Positions 50,615-61,313 of a stretch of DNA of 64,000 nucleotides are shown piece by piece (positions within the stretch are counted from its first letter, which is position 1; every line of letters begins with the position of its first letter). This stretch comes from Lewinella sp. 4G2 (GTDB lineage Bacteria; Bacteroidota; Bacteroidia; Chitinophagales; Saprospiraceae), in contig NZ_LVWJ02000014.1 of the NCBI RefSeq assembly GCF_001625015.1, forward strand, positions 1,426,001-1,490,000, written 5' to 3'. The notes under the pieces are model-generated. The model saw only the letters and a program-made list of their open reading frames with translations. It had not been told where the DNA came from and ran no database searches. Position numbers and translations under genes: made by a program.

Positions 50615-52882
50615 GTGCATCCTAGAATTGCTTCAAGGCTGGTCGGGTATTGCCTTCTACTAATGCTGGTAGTTGGATGCGCTGTCGAAGGTAATGGTCA
50701 GGATAACCTTCCACTCAGCTCTATGGATAAAAAATCCATAGTTCGTAAGGTAGCGAACGGCCTACTCGACGAAGGCACGATCAATCTGGTGGTAGATGAT
50801 GGTATTCTTACGGATAACGATTACCGCGATCTTATCGATCTATTACCACTTGATAGCACGGTAGCGATTCCTCCGGCACGATCTCCGAAGCGTTTAAAGG
50901 GATTCTTAGAAGGAAGACTATTCGCCAGAAGTCCTATTAGTGAGTCCGCCAATCATGTTGAACACGGAGCGGTGAGCCACTATGCTTCTTCACGTTTCCG
51001 TCTGGAAGGAGGGGCATTAGGCCTGCCCGCTTCCGTTGAAGCACATATCGTGGCTCCCAATGGAAAATTTAGTCGAAATCTTTCAAGTATCTCAGTACAA
51101 TTTGATTATCAAGCTTTCCTTTCCGGCTGGCAGGAAAAGTATAAAGAAATACTACGCAAAAGAAAGGATATACCAGCTCTAGACGCCCCCAGTCTGCAAC
51201 AATCGGAGGTCTTAATTAAAGAAGCACGGTACCAACTTATGCAGCGCATTGTTAATAGCCAAGTCTATAATGATAAATTGGTAAACGCCAATAAAAAGCT
51301 GCAGCGTATTCAGAATGATGTGACGGGCAATATTGATTCAATTAGAGAAGCAGGTGGTGCTTTGGTGACCTCCATGAGAGAAGAGCAAAACCAGCTACAA
51401 GCAATTGCCAACTCTTACCGGAATGAATGGGAAGCCAGAAAGAATTACTACGGGGATCAACTAACTGCGGCTACTACTGCGGTTAAAGATCAAAAGAATA
51501 AACTTGATCAAGTCACCAACCCTGAAAATGTTCAAGAGGCTATTCTTCGTAACCGATCCCTATCGTTCGGCACCCGGTTGCTTGCCGCTTCTAAAAAACT
51601 ACAGTTCGGTAGATCTTCACTAAATGGAAATTGGTACGTGGCGGAATCATTGCCGATGAATGGCTTGGCTTACGGACTTGAAGTAGGTCCAGTCTCGTTA
51701 GAAGTCGCCTACGGTCGCAGAGCGCTAAATTCATTTATTTCACCTCTCGTCGGAAATCAAATTTTAAATACAGTCTCAAATAGAGATATAGTATTTCTAA
51801 AAGGAGGATACGAAATAAAAGATCGAACTCGGTTTGAGGTGACCTACCTTAGGAGCAAGCGAGTCGGAACGAGTACTGCTGATGCTTTTCAGCCGAGCCT
51901 AAATAACGTAGCCTCTGTTTCTCAAGAGACAAAAATTGGTAAGCTCATCAGCTTAAACGGCCAGGTTGCCGTCAGCGCTAATGACTGGACGGGTAATAAT
52001 CAAATTGAAGTAGGTGGACCCGAAAACCTCGCTGGAGAAGTGGGCGGGAAGATTGCACTGTTTAAAGAGAACATAACTGTAGGTGCGGGCTTCTTCTACG
52101 TTGGCGACAACTACTTGACGGTGGGAAACCCATTTTTACAGACCAATCAAAAAGGGATAACGGTACAAGTAGACGGGAACCTCGGTAACAAATTAGCAAT
52201 CAGTGCGGAATTGAGAAGTGGCACGAGTTTAAAGAAAACCAGGGCTCCCAAAACTGTACAGCGACAAATTATTGGTAGGGTAAATTACCGACCGATAAAA
52301 TCCCTTTATCTGTCAGCGCAAGTTTCCCCAAACTTTGTCAATCAATACAGTACTACTGCTTTCGGTAAAACAGAGAATAAAAATTTCGTCTACGCCGGGC
52401 AGTACAATTATCGGACAGACTTCCGTGGTACGAGTTTAATTCTGAATGGTGGGGTGACCAACTTTACTAGTGAGTCTAATTTCAACGAAAATAATTGGCA
52501 AAGCCAGGGCTTTACCGTATATCAGCTGGCAACTGTAGTTTGGCCTTCTGCGGTGAGTCTTACCTATAACCTGACGCAAACGACATACAATACTCCAGGT
52601 ACGACTGGTGCTGCATCCGAAACCGGCGCTCGTCAGGTATCATCAATCCACCGTCTGAGTACGGGCCTCTCCAAATCTAAAGTTCGGATATCAATTGGAC
52701 TTGAGACGCTTACCGATCCTTTTTTCGCAGAGGGTAGGCTCTATGGCACAAGCAACACCTTAGGCATCAGCCTGACGCCTAAAATAAGCTGCGATGCCAA
52801 TATGACCTATCAGCATTCGCTATCCGGTAGCAAAAGCAGCGATCGCTATATGGGAACATTAAGAATTATCAAGCGCCTTTAA
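50615..52882 (+). CDS. Secreted coiled-coil / outer-membrane beta-barrel protein
   Basis: 755 residues from GTG 50615. No in-frame ATG keeps the signal peptide (LLLMLVVGCAVEGNGQ), which could also be a lipobox ending GC. Residues about 165-310 are charged and helical with a likely coiled coil (KEILRKRKDIPAL to KDQKNKLDQV). Residues about 320-755 are alternating strands ending MGTLRIIKRL, like a barrel. I cannot assign a family. It is first of the packed set that leads to the Rhs-like giants, 84 bp after the split gene, so it may be their outer-membrane anchor or export partner. Confidence 0.6.
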   Translation: MHPRIASRLVGYCLLLMLVVGCAVEGNGQDNLPLSSMDKKSIVRKVANGLLDEGTINLVVDDGILTDNDYRDLIDLLPLDSTVAIPPARSPKRLKGFLEGRLFARSPISESANHVEHGAVSHYASSRFRLEGGALGLPASVEAHIVAPNGKFSRNLSSISVQFDYQAFLSGWQEKYKEILRKRKDIPALDAPSLQQSEVLIKEARYQLMQRIVNSQVYNDKLVNANKKLQRIQNDVTGNIDSIREAGGALVTSMREEQNQLQAIANSYRNEWEARKNYYGDQLTAATTAVKDQKNKLDQVTNPENVQEAILRNRSLSFGTRLLAASKKLQFGRSSLNGNWYVAESLPMNGLAYGLEVGPVSLEVAYGRRALNSFISPLVGNQILNTVSNRDIVFLKGGYEIKDRTRFEVTYLRSKRVGTSTADAFQPSLNNVASVSQETKIGKLISLNGQVAVSANDWTGNNQIEVGGPENLAGEVGGKIALFKENITVGAGFFYVGDNYLTVGNPFLQTNQKGITVQVDGNLGNKLAISAELRSGTSLKKTRAPKTVQRQIIGRVNYRPIKSLYLSAQVSPNFVNQYSTTAFGKTENKNFVYAGQYNYRTDFRGTSLILNGGVTNFTSESNFNENNWQSQGFTVYQLATVVWPSAVSLTYNLTQTTYNTPGTTGAASETGARQVSSIHRLSTGLSKSKVRISIGLETLTDPFFAEGRLYGTSNTLGISLTPKISCDANMTYQHSLSGSKSSDRYMGTLRIIKRL

Positions 52883-52896
52883 ATAATAACAACATC

Positions 52897-54003
52897 ATGA
52901 ATGCTAATTGGATAAGAACTTTCCTGTTGTTAATGCTCTGTATTGGTGCATTGCCCGTCGTGGGGCAGGTGAACATCTTGCCGCTCCGTCAGGGGATGCC
53001 ATTATATACGGCGGACCAGCTTTTCGACGTACAGATTTTAAATACATCGAACCAATTAACTGAAGGCTTTATAGTGATATTAGTTCAAGACAGTAGGTCC
53101 GGTCAGATAGCAAACCTTCAATCTCGACTGGTGACTTTACAAGCAGGTGAGCGAATTACAGGGAAACTCATTGAATGGGAAAATTCGTTTGCATATAACT
53201 CCCTCTCCGACCAACTGAGCGCTGAAAGAATTGGCCTTTCCTTCGCTCAATTTAAGTATTGCTATCGTTTTGTGACCATCGATCAACAGAATATTTTAGG
53301 AGAGTACTGTTACGAAGATGCGCCAGTAAACCTAGCACCACCGAGATTATCTACCCCTCGAAATACTGAGGTCATACAAACGATAAATCCAGTTTTGACC
53401 TGGTTGCCCGTAGCGCCGGTTGACCCTACCAAAGTCAATTATTCACTAAGGCTAGTTGAAAAGGAGATATATCAGTCTTCAATTGAAGCATTAACTACAA
53501 ATTTCCCATTATTAGATGTATATGGTCTGGGAAATACAGTACTTGTATACCCCGTTGGCGGAATCCCGTTAGAAAAGGATAAGGAGTATGCGTGGCAGGT
53601 GACAGCAAGCATCGGTGACATTCCAGTAGGAACAACTGAAGTGTGGACTTTCAAGATCGGCGAGGAAAGAGTGGCTGAAGATGTAGCGCCAGACGGATCG
53701 TTTCGACGCCTTAAATCAAGCCAGGACGGAATGCCGTATCAAGTCGAGTCGGAAATCCGATTTGCCTACGACAATTACCACGGAAGCGAAGTACTCAACT
53801 ATCGGATTTACGAGGCCACTGATTTGACTGGCTCAATAGAAAAACTACCCAATCTAAAGTTGGTAAATGGGCTAAATCAACTAAGGATTAAGATTAAAAA
53901 GAGATTTGATCTTGATCCTAAAGAAGTATACATGCTAGAGGTTATAGAGCCCTCTGGAAAGCGATTGTACCTCAATTTCATCACTAAAGACATAGTGGAA
54001 TGA
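52897..54003 (+). CDS. Secreted FN3-like protein of the Rhs-associated gene set
   Basis: 368 residues with signal peptide ending ALPVVGQ. A mid-region resembles a fibronectin III-like domain (about 155-260): NPVLTWLPVAPVDP, then GIPLEKDKEYAWQVTA and TEVWTFKIG. The rest is beta-rich. No catalytic motif. It starts 14 bp after the barrel gene, and its stop overlaps the next start by 4 bp (ATGA), so the genes are almost certainly translationally coupled. Function unknown. Confidence 0.6.
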   Translation: MNANWIRTFLLLMLCIGALPVVGQVNILPLRQGMPLYTADQLFDVQILNTSNQLTEGFIVILVQDSRSGQIANLQSRLVTLQAGERITGKLIEWENSFAYNSLSDQLSAERIGLSFAQFKYCYRFVTIDQQNILGEYCYEDAPVNLAPPRLSTPRNTEVIQTINPVLTWLPVAPVDPTKVNYSLRLVEKEIYQSSIEALTTNFPLLDVYGLGNTVLVYPVGGIPLEKDKEYAWQVTASIGDIPVGTTEVWTFKIGEERVAEDVAPDGSFRRLKSSQDGMPYQVESEIRFAYDNYHGSEVLNYRIYEATDLTGSIEKLPNLKLVNGLNQLRIKIKKRFDLDPKEVYMLEVIEPSGKRLYLNFITKDIVE

Positions 54004-54578
54004 AAGCGATAAGTAAACAAGGGTGGTTACTTATACTCTGTAGTCTGCTTGTGGGAGGAATTGCCTTTTTTCTCCTCCAAATGCGTCCGAGCAATCCTGT
54101 TGCAGAGTCTGTTGAAGTTGACGGAATACGGTACAGCGCAGCCATTGAATCAACTCAAGCCGTATTTGAGCGGAGATATTCGAATGATGAATTCGCCAAG
54201 CCTGAGAGAGATAGTCTGATAACTGCTCTGAATGATCACATTTTTATTACCTGTAGAATTTCTAGTATAAATAGTTCCCTTAAAGAATTAGTAATTAGTC
54301 GCAAGGCAGACTGGAGCCCGATACAGCATGCATTGAATTATGCATGTGGTGATTTGTTCAGTGCATCATTTAATGGCAATTCACTTCCCCCGCTTTTGTG
54401 TGCTTCGGAAACTTTGTTGTCAGGAGATGATGATTTCACCTTCAACTTAGTTTTTGCGCGCCCTCACGAATTCGGTAGTGAGGATAGGATTATTTCACTA
54501 TCGTTTACAAACGATTTGTTGAACACTGATCCCGTTACCCTTTCCTTAGACGCTGCGCCAACAATTTACGAGCCTTAA
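54000..54578 (+). CDS. Small single-span anchored protein of unknown function
   Basis: 192 residues with an N-terminal transmembrane or signal-anchor helix (WLLILCSLLVGGIAFFLL, about 9-26) and a mixed extracytoplasmic domain with two cysteines near the middle (FITCRIS, NYACGDLF) and another at PPLLCAS. I recognise no family. The start overlaps the preceding stop by 4 bp and the next gene begins 10 bp after its stop. Confidence 0.55.
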   Translation: MKAISKQGWLLILCSLLVGGIAFFLLQMRPSNPVAESVEVDGIRYSAAIESTQAVFERRYSNDEFAKPERDSLITALNDHIFITCRISSINSSLKELVISRKADWSPIQHALNYACGDLFSASFNGNSLPPLLCASETLLSGDDDFTFNLVFARPHEFGSEDRIISLSFTNDLLNTDPVTLSLDAAPTIYEP

Positions 54579-54588
54579 TCCTACAACT

Positions 54589-57500
54589 ATGAAAGTGATA
54601 TCTAAGAAAATTGCCTTGTTTTTAGCAATATGTTTGCTCAATCAGGCTTTCTTCCCTGCGGTAGCTCTGGCTCTCACTAGTGGGCCGACCCAACCTGAAT
54701 TTCAGGGGTTCCAGCAGTCTGGGACATCTAATATGGTTGACCTATTTACGGGAGATTTCAAACACAACATTCCGTTGCTGGAAATTGGGGGTTACCCAAT
54801 CAATCTGGCTTACCAATCTAACCCAGGCATGGATGATGAAGCTAGCTGGGTGGGTTTAGGCTGGAATCTCACTCCAGGTATGATAAACAGGAACGTTAGA
54901 GGTATCGCCGATGATGCTAATGGCGACAACATAAGGGTAGAAAACAGTATCGCTCCGGAGACAACCCTTGGGGTGACTACGGGCTTGTCCGTTGAGTTAT
55001 TCGGTAAGAAAATAAATAAACTCAAACTTTCGCGGCGTCAGAAGAAAAAGGCTGGTAAGCTTGGGCTGCAATTAGGAGCCTCGGTAGGTATGACTTACAA
55101 CTCGCGCAGAGGATATGAAATGAAATTAGGTTTGAGGCCGAGTATGGCAATCAGTTCAGATGCGGAAACATTTAGCGCTGGTTTAGGCTTGGATTACGCA
55201 CCGTCTTCGGGGCTCAGCCTATCAGCTAACACCGGTTTGGCGAGTCACAATAAGCAAAATCTCTCAACTACTCAAAATATCAGTGCCGGATTCAATTCAC
55301 GCCAAGGTCTTACGGCATTCAATTATCAGGTCGGGGTTGCGAACTATGGTCCGATTCAATTTAATGGCATCAACAACTTTAGCTATACGCCCACGTCGCC
55401 ACTACCAATGGCATCCACTTCGTTTCTCTTTCACCTGACCGCAGGGCTTGAGCTATTTGGAGGGCACCCCAACCTCACCGTTGATGGATACTACAGTCGC
55501 CAGCGGCTAGCCTACAAGAGCGCTTCCCAACCTGGCTATGGTTACCTGTATTTACAAAATGCTGAAAGCGACCTAGATATTCTCGATTATAATACTGAAT
55601 TGAATGGCCAGGTAAAGGTCAAATCCCCCCATATGCCAATTGCCTACGGTACGCCAGATATATTTTCTGCAGTGGCACATGGTATCGGTGGCCAATTTTC
55701 GGTAAAGCGTAATGATCTTGGTCAATTTCGTCCGGGACGTTCGCGTAACGGCTCAACCTCCGCTGAGTTAGGTCTGGAGCTTGGCGCCGGCCTGTTTGCT
55801 CACTTTGGTGGCGATATTACGGTGACGGGTGTAGAAGTGACCAAAGGAGATTGGGAGCATAATGAGGCTAAACCATTCATGCGATTTACTGAGGGCAGCG
55901 GCGTATACGAGGCCAGTTACCTATCCATGGATAGCGAATTGAATCACGATGAGAATGACTATACTCTTGGTCTCAACCAGGATAAACCGGCCTTGCTCAA
56001 CGTAAAGAAATCTGGAAATCGAGTCGTTGCAAAAAATGCTTTCCTGAAGCAGTCAGATAACGGTCGCTTTACTACCGCTCAGAACCTATCATCTAATGTC
56101 AATAACGCCACTGGCACCAGAAAGAAGCGTACGCAAGCCATTAACTACCTTACGGCGGCGGATGCAAATGCTGTGGGCCTCGATCGCAAGATCAAAAGCT
56201 ACCCGAAGAATACACGGACTTATTCAACGTGTAACGTTGGCAACGTCCAGAAGCTAGAAAGAATTGATGGAGCCAGGAAGGCACATCATATTTCTGAAAT
56301 CAACATTACGCAACCATCAGGCCAACGCTACGTATTCGGCCATCCAGTGTACAACACGAAGCAACGCGAAGTCAGCTTTAGCGTAGATACCGAACGGTTT
56401 CTTCCTGGGACAAAATCCCCCACCAGTTCAAATTATGGATTGGTAAAGTACCAGGGCAACGATAACTCCACGCGCAACAATGTTGGTAAGGACAAGTACT
56501 TCAATGCCAAGGAAATGCCAGGTTACGCAAATGCGTATCTGCTGAGTGCAATCCTATCGCCAGATTACATTGATAGAACCGGAGATGGTATTTCGGATGA
56601 TGACAATGGCGATGCCGTGAAGTTTAATTACACCAGGAGCGACGCTTCCTTCAAATGGAGAAGCCCATTTCTTCAGAATACCGCCCGTTACCACGAGAAC
56701 CTAATTTCTTTAAATGCTGACGATAAGGCCAGCTACCTCTACGGCGAAAAGGAACTGTGGTACGCGCATTCCATTGAGAGCAGAAATATGGTCGCTTTCT
56801 TTCACACAGAAGATCGTCAGGATGCTCGCGGCGTAGCAGGAGAAAATGGAGGCCTTAATAACAGTGAGGTATCACAACGGCTTCAAAAGATCGAACTCTT
56901 CACAAAGGCCGAATTACGAGCAAGTGAGACAATCGGAAGAGAGCCAGTGCCAATCAAAACGGTTCATTTTGAATATGACTACAGTCTTTGTCCGGGTATT
57001 CCTAATACCAGCCAACCCGGTAGCGGAAAATTAACTTTGAAAAAGGTTTACTTTACTTACGGTAAAAGTTTACAGGGTGCATTCAACAAGTACGAGTTCG
57101 AATACAACGATGCATTCAACTTTCCTTACAACGGCGGTCAGTACAACCGCTGGGGAACACGGCAAGTAAACCCTACCACGGGCACTCAATACCCTGCCAA
57201 TCACCTGTACCCCTACGTCCTTCAGGGTGACGCCGGTAACCTCACTCAAGCCAACACTCAGGCGTGGAATCTTACTAAGATCACGAACCCAAGCGGCGGA
57301 GAAATTACGATCACTTACGAGTCCGACGATTACGCATACGTTCAGGATGCACGTGCCGGTCAAATGTTTCCTATTGTAGGTTTCGCAAAGACTGGCGATC
57401 CGATCGGCCCCGGTGCCGCGAATCTCTATACCTCTCCTTCTGACCTGATGGACCGCGTCGTCGTCAAAGTTCCCCAAGGGTACACGCAGAATGACATCGG

Positions 57501-60500
57501 AAAAGCCTTTCTCGAGAACGTAGATAAAATTTACTTCGACTGCAAAGTAGATCTGAATAAACGAGGGCAAGATGAACGCGTCAAAGGTTACATGACGTAC
57601 GATAAATCTGGCGGCCGTACCGCTCAGATCCAGGGCAACTACTTGTCCATACCCATTAAACTACTCGATACCAAGAGAAACGGACAGAAGGTGAACCCTA
57701 TCACCTTTGCGGCGCTGCAGGTAATGCGGTCCTACCGGCCGGAACTCGCCTACCCTGGTATCCAGTCAGATGATGAAATGACGGAAGGAGCGCTTAAAGC
57801 CGCCCTACAATCGTTGGCGGGTCTAGGTCAGGAAATCGGAAATCTCATTCGCGGGTTTGAAAAAAACTCCATGAAAAAGGGTTGGGGTAAGGAAGTCGCG
57901 GTAACAAACAATGAATCGTGGTTAAGACTCTGCAATCCTGATTACAAGAAACTAGGCGGCGGTAGTCGTGTCAAAGAAATTAAGATCTCTGACAAATGGG
58001 CCGATCAGGTCGGCGTCGACGCTGTCTACGGTCAACGTTACACCTACACTACTACTAAGGTGGTCAATGGCGAAGAAATCACAATCAGTAGTGGCGTGGC
58101 TTCCTTCGAACCAGCCAACGGAGGTGAAGAAAACCTGATGCGACAACCGCTGGAATACGAAGACCACCAGGCGCTTGCACCGAAAAGCTTGCACTATAGT
58201 GAAACACCCATCGGAGAGTCACTCTTTCCTTCGCCCAGTGTAGGGTACAGTGAGGTCAAAGTGGAAGATATTGCTAACGATGGAGATTTAAGATCGCACA
58301 CTGGTTACAAAAAGCACTTCTTCTACACGGCTAAAGACTTCCCGACCATCGTAAGGAACACGACGCCAAAATCAGTGCGCGTCAAGCCTAATCCGCTACT
58401 CAAATTCCTTAAAATAAACGTCGTCGACGCAATGGGAATGTCTCAGGGCTTCAGCGTGGAAACGAATAACATGCATGGCCAGGTAAAAGGCATGGCCAGT
58501 CACGACAGAAACGGAGGCTTGCTGAGCTCTTCAACCTACCACTACCGTACAAAAGCTAATGGGCAACTCGAGAGTAACGTCTCGACGGTAGATGCCTCGG
58601 GTACTATCAATGACCGCGAAATCGGTGTGACGACCAAAGTATGGCAAGAACTCTTTGAAGAAAAGAGTGATACCAAAACCGGAGGATTAGCATTGAATGG
58701 AGATGCATTCCCTATCGTCATCTTCCCAGCCTTAGTCATTGCCCCGTGGCCGAAAATCCAAACTCAAAAGAAGAAGTTCGCGGGCGCGGTAACTACTAAA
58801 CTAATTCACCGCCAGGGAATGATCGATCGGGTGACCGTAACAGAAAATGGTTCCTCAATTACCAGTTCAAATACCCTGTACGATGATTACACCGGAGAGG
58901 TGCTCCTGTCCACTACCGAAAACGAGTTTGGTGACCCAGTCTATAATTTCTCCTACCCAGCCCACTGGGCGTACGAAGGAATGGGCAGCGCCTCACAGAA
59001 TATTGGCGCGTTCCTGAAGAACGTTACGCTAAATGAAGGCACGGTAACTGGCACCTCCTCGACGCTGGTAAATAAGGTCCTAGAACCCGGAGATGAACTG
59101 CTGGCCGTGAATAGTTCCGATGGTGGGTATGCCGTCCGGTATTTCACAGCCGAGGTAGAAGGCGCCCTTAAAATTATTGACGCATCCGGTGAAGTCGTCG
59201 ATCGCCCCGCCGTTGACCTTAAGGTCATTAGATCGGGATTCCGCAATATGCTAACCACTACCGTTGGTAACGTTCAAACACTGGAATCGCCAATCGTAGG
59301 CAATTCTGTTCGGATTGATCCAGCAAGCCCCGTGATCAACGCTAGCGCCATGACGTATGGCGATACCTGGACAATCCCTTGCGGGGCAAACCAGGAAATT
59401 TGTGGGGAAGAAGAATTTATCCCCGAGCAAATCAATCCATACATAGAAGGCATGCTCGGCAATTGGCGCCCCGAGAAAACGTACGCGCTACTCAACCAGC
59501 GTACACCAGAAATTATCAACGGCAGCCCGCGAATTCGTACCAGTGGATCTTTGGTTGACTTCGCTCCGGCGTGGGTTTGGAGTGGTAATAATTTGGCTTT
59601 CAATCAGAATGGATGGTACAACGGAGGGTGGAGGCAAGCTTCAACGGCTACGCTGTTTGACACCCGGGGCAACCAGCTAGAACAGTTCGATGCACTCAAT
59701 ATCTATTCCTCTGCGCTGTTCGGTTATAACGGAACCTTAGCCACGGCCGTCGCCGCCAACTCGAAGTACGAAGAAATATTCTTTGATGGCTTTGAGGATT
59801 ACGACTTCTCCTCTGACTGTGGAGCCGCCGCCCGGCTTCCAAAGAATATGAAACTATTCGTGCCGGAAGAAGCCCCGGAAGGTGTCAACCTAACCCGTAC
59901 GGAAGCTCATACCGGAAAGTACAGTATGGAGATCAATCCATTAGCGCGCCAGCAGGCGATCGTAAACCTAACCGATTGCCGGGGTATTGGTAAAGAACCG
60001 CAGGTATACGTATCTAACCCGGATACAGTATTTAAAACAACTTGTGAAAGTTGTCTGCCAATTCTCAATCCATCGCCGGATAAAGACTACTATCTGTCCG
60101 CGTGGGTTGCTACGGAGACTTCAAAAGCATCCAACGCACTTCCGCAGGATATCGGTATCAATGTTTTATTCGCCAACTCCGGCGTGGCGGTAGCCGGCGT
60201 TCCCACGGGCCCGGTAATTGAAGGCTGGCAGCGCATTGAAGCTCATTTCACCGCGCCGGCTTCAGCACCGCAAATGTTTATCTCCTTCGCTAACCGAGGA
60301 GACGAGAAAGCTTACGTCGATGACTTCCGGTTCCAACCACTGCTGGGCAGTATGAAGTCCTACGTATACGATCCCTTTAGTCTTCGCCTCATGGCAACGC
60401 TGGATGAAAATAACTACGCTACGTTCTATGAGTACGACGATGAAGGAAAAATGATCCGTCTCAAGCGAGAAACGGATAGCGGAATCCAAACCGTTCAGGA

Positions 60501-60534
60501 AGAAAGAACCGTTCTAAAGCGCGGCGCTAAATAA
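54589..60534 (+). CDS. Giant Rhs/SpvB-like surface protein (1981 residues)
   Basis: Signal peptide about 1-29. The conserved opening has MVDLFTGDFKHNIPLLEIGG and WVGLGWNLTPGMINRNVRG (about 49-105), the Bacteroidota version of an SpvB-type N-terminus. A long beta-rich region follows (NPSGGEITITYESDDY near 910). Near the C-terminus a CBM4/9-like jelly roll (about 1755-1920, TRTEAHTGKYSMEINP, ending AYVDDFRF) precedes SYVYDPFSLRLMATLDENN and the single YD-type repeat FYEYDDEGKMIRLKRETDSG. There is no polymorphic toxin tail: the protein ends 20 residues after the repeat. Probably secreted and displayed, with the downstream Rhs-like protein as partner. Confidence 0.75.
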   Translation: MKVISKKIALFLAICLLNQAFFPAVALALTSGPTQPEFQGFQQSGTSNMVDLFTGDFKHNIPLLEIGGYPINLAYQSNPGMDDEASWVGLGWNLTPGMINRNVRGIADDANGDNIRVENSIAPETTLGVTTGLSVELFGKKINKLKLSRRQKKKAGKLGLQLGASVGMTYNSRRGYEMKLGLRPSMAISSDAETFSAGLGLDYAPSSGLSLSANTGLASHNKQNLSTTQNISAGFNSRQGLTAFNYQVGVANYGPIQFNGINNFSYTPTSPLPMASTSFLFHLTAGLELFGGHPNLTVDGYYSRQRLAYKSASQPGYGYLYLQNAESDLDILDYNTELNGQVKVKSPHMPIAYGTPDIFSAVAHGIGGQFSVKRNDLGQFRPGRSRNGSTSAELGLELGAGLFAHFGGDITVTGVEVTKGDWEHNEAKPFMRFTEGSGVYEASYLSMDSELNHDENDYTLGLNQDKPALLNVKKSGNRVVAKNAFLKQSDNGRFTTAQNLSSNVNNATGTRKKRTQAINYLTAADANAVGLDRKIKSYPKNTRTYSTCNVGNVQKLERIDGARKAHHISEINITQPSGQRYVFGHPVYNTKQREVSFSVDTERFLPGTKSPTSSNYGLVKYQGNDNSTRNNVGKDKYFNAKEMPGYANAYLLSAILSPDYIDRTGDGISDDDNGDAVKFNYTRSDASFKWRSPFLQNTARYHENLISLNADDKASYLYGEKELWYAHSIESRNMVAFFHTEDRQDARGVAGENGGLNNSEVSQRLQKIELFTKAELRASETIGREPVPIKTVHFEYDYSLCPGIPNTSQPGSGKLTLKKVYFTYGKSLQGAFNKYEFEYNDAFNFPYNGGQYNRWGTRQVNPTTGTQYPANHLYPYVLQGDAGNLTQANTQAWNLTKITNPSGGEITITYESDDYAYVQDARAGQMFPIVGFAKTGDPIGPGAANLYTSPSDLMDRVVVKVPQGYTQNDIGKAFLENVDKIYFDCKVDLNKRGQDERVKGYMTYDKSGGRTAQIQGNYLSIPIKLLDTKRNGQKVNPITFAALQVMRSYRPELAYPGIQSDDEMTEGALKAALQSLAGLGQEIGNLIRGFEKNSMKKGWGKEVAVTNNESWLRLCNPDYKKLGGGSRVKEIKISDKWADQVGVDAVYGQRYTYTTTKVVNGEEITISSGVASFEPANGGEENLMRQPLEYEDHQALAPKSLHYSETPIGESLFPSPSVGYSEVKVEDIANDGDLRSHTGYKKHFFYTAKDFPTIVRNTTPKSVRVKPNPLLKFLKINVVDAMGMSQGFSVETNNMHGQVKGMASHDRNGGLLSSSTYHYRTKANGQLESNVSTVDASGTINDREIGVTTKVWQELFEEKSDTKTGGLALNGDAFPIVIFPALVIAPWPKIQTQKKKFAGAVTTKLIHRQGMIDRVTVTENGSSITSSNTLYDDYTGEVLLSTTENEFGDPVYNFSYPAHWAYEGMGSASQNIGAFLKNVTLNEGTVTGTSSTLVNKVLEPGDELLAVNSSDGGYAVRYFTAEVEGALKIIDASGEVVDRPAVDLKVIRSGFRNMLTTTVGNVQTLESPIVGNSVRIDPASPVINASAMTYGDTWTIPCGANQEICGEEEFIPEQINPYIEGMLGNWRPEKTYALLNQRTPEIINGSPRIRTSGSLVDFAPAWVWSGNNLAFNQNGWYNGGWRQASTATLFDTRGNQLEQFDALNIYSSALFGYNGTLATAVAANSKYEEIFFDGFEDYDFSSDCGAAARLPKNMKLFVPEEAPEGVNLTRTEAHTGKYSMEINPLARQQAIVNLTDCRGIGKEPQVYVSNPDTVFKTTCESCLPILNPSPDKDYYLSAWVATETSKASNALPQDIGINVLFANSGVAVAGVPTGPVIEGWQRIEAHFTAPASAPQMFISFANRGDEKAYVDDFRFQPLLGSMKSYVYDPFSLRLMATLDENNYATFYEYDDEGKMIRLKRETDSGIQTVQEERTVLKRGAK

Positions 60535-60556
60535 ACTCAATTAAATCACTATCGAC

Positions 60557-61261
60557 ATGATTAGATCAATCTTATTGCTGGTATTTATGGTGTGTATAGC
60601 GGGCCAACCATTTGCACAGACCAGCACCGATGTAGCTTATCAGGATTACGGAAAAGTCCTCGCGGCGCTTTCGGATTTACAAGCTACCCAGTACACGGTA
60701 AACCTGGAGCTCTACGAAGGAATAAAAGAACAGGAACTTGTTGGGGAATCAGAATTTACCATCTGGAATGGAGTGAACGGTGAAGCCTTTTTCAGCTCTG
60801 CTGACGTCACCTATCTCGCAACGGATAATCGCGTTATTTTCATCAATCACGTCCAAAAACAAGTCCAGGCTTTTCATCCGGATAGCTTGGATTATGATCC
60901 CCCCGCCATCCTCGCGGAAGACTTACGGCCGATCATGGAAAAGCTTCGCTTATTTCCTCTTAGGTACAACCCCGGTGACGGCCAATCCGCCGTTTCGTTT
61001 TGTGCCCCGGGCCTCACCAATACGGTCATTAAAGTAGAATACGATCAGGCTACCTGGCTACCGTCAATCATGGCCACTACCATAGATCTATCCAACGCGC
61101 CGGATCTCTACTATGAATACGATCAGCACCACATCGTGGCTAAATACGGTAACTACGTAGCTCAGCCAGATATGCCAATAACGCCGGAAATGGTAGTCAA
61201 AACAAATGGTGAGTCACCTCGCCTCACCAGTGAGTTCGCCGAGTATAGCCTCGTCGACTAG
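60557..61261 (+). CDS. Small secreted protein between two Rhs-like giants
   Basis: 234 residues with signal peptide MIRSILLLVFMVCIAGQPFAQ. Predominantly beta with the pattern YTVNLELYEG, EFTIWNGVNGEAFFSSADV and NRVIFINHVQKQVQAF. This loosely recalls the LolA/LolB half-barrel fold, but no family is secure. It starts 22 bp after the giant gene and is followed 52 bp later by the next giant. It may be a periplasmic carrier or chaperone for the giants. Confidence 0.5.
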   Translation: MIRSILLLVFMVCIAGQPFAQTSTDVAYQDYGKVLAALSDLQATQYTVNLELYEGIKEQELVGESEFTIWNGVNGEAFFSSADVTYLATDNRVIFINHVQKQVQAFHPDSLDYDPPAILAEDLRPIMEKLRLFPLRYNPGDGQSAVSFCAPGLTNTVIKVEYDQATWLPSIMATTIDLSNAPDLYYEYDQHHIVAKYGNYVAQPDMPITPEMVVKTNGESPRLTSEFAEYSLVD

Positions 61262-61313
61262 CCACTTCGACCTTTTATTATTAGCTGCACCTCGCCCTTT
61301 TAGATACTCTACT

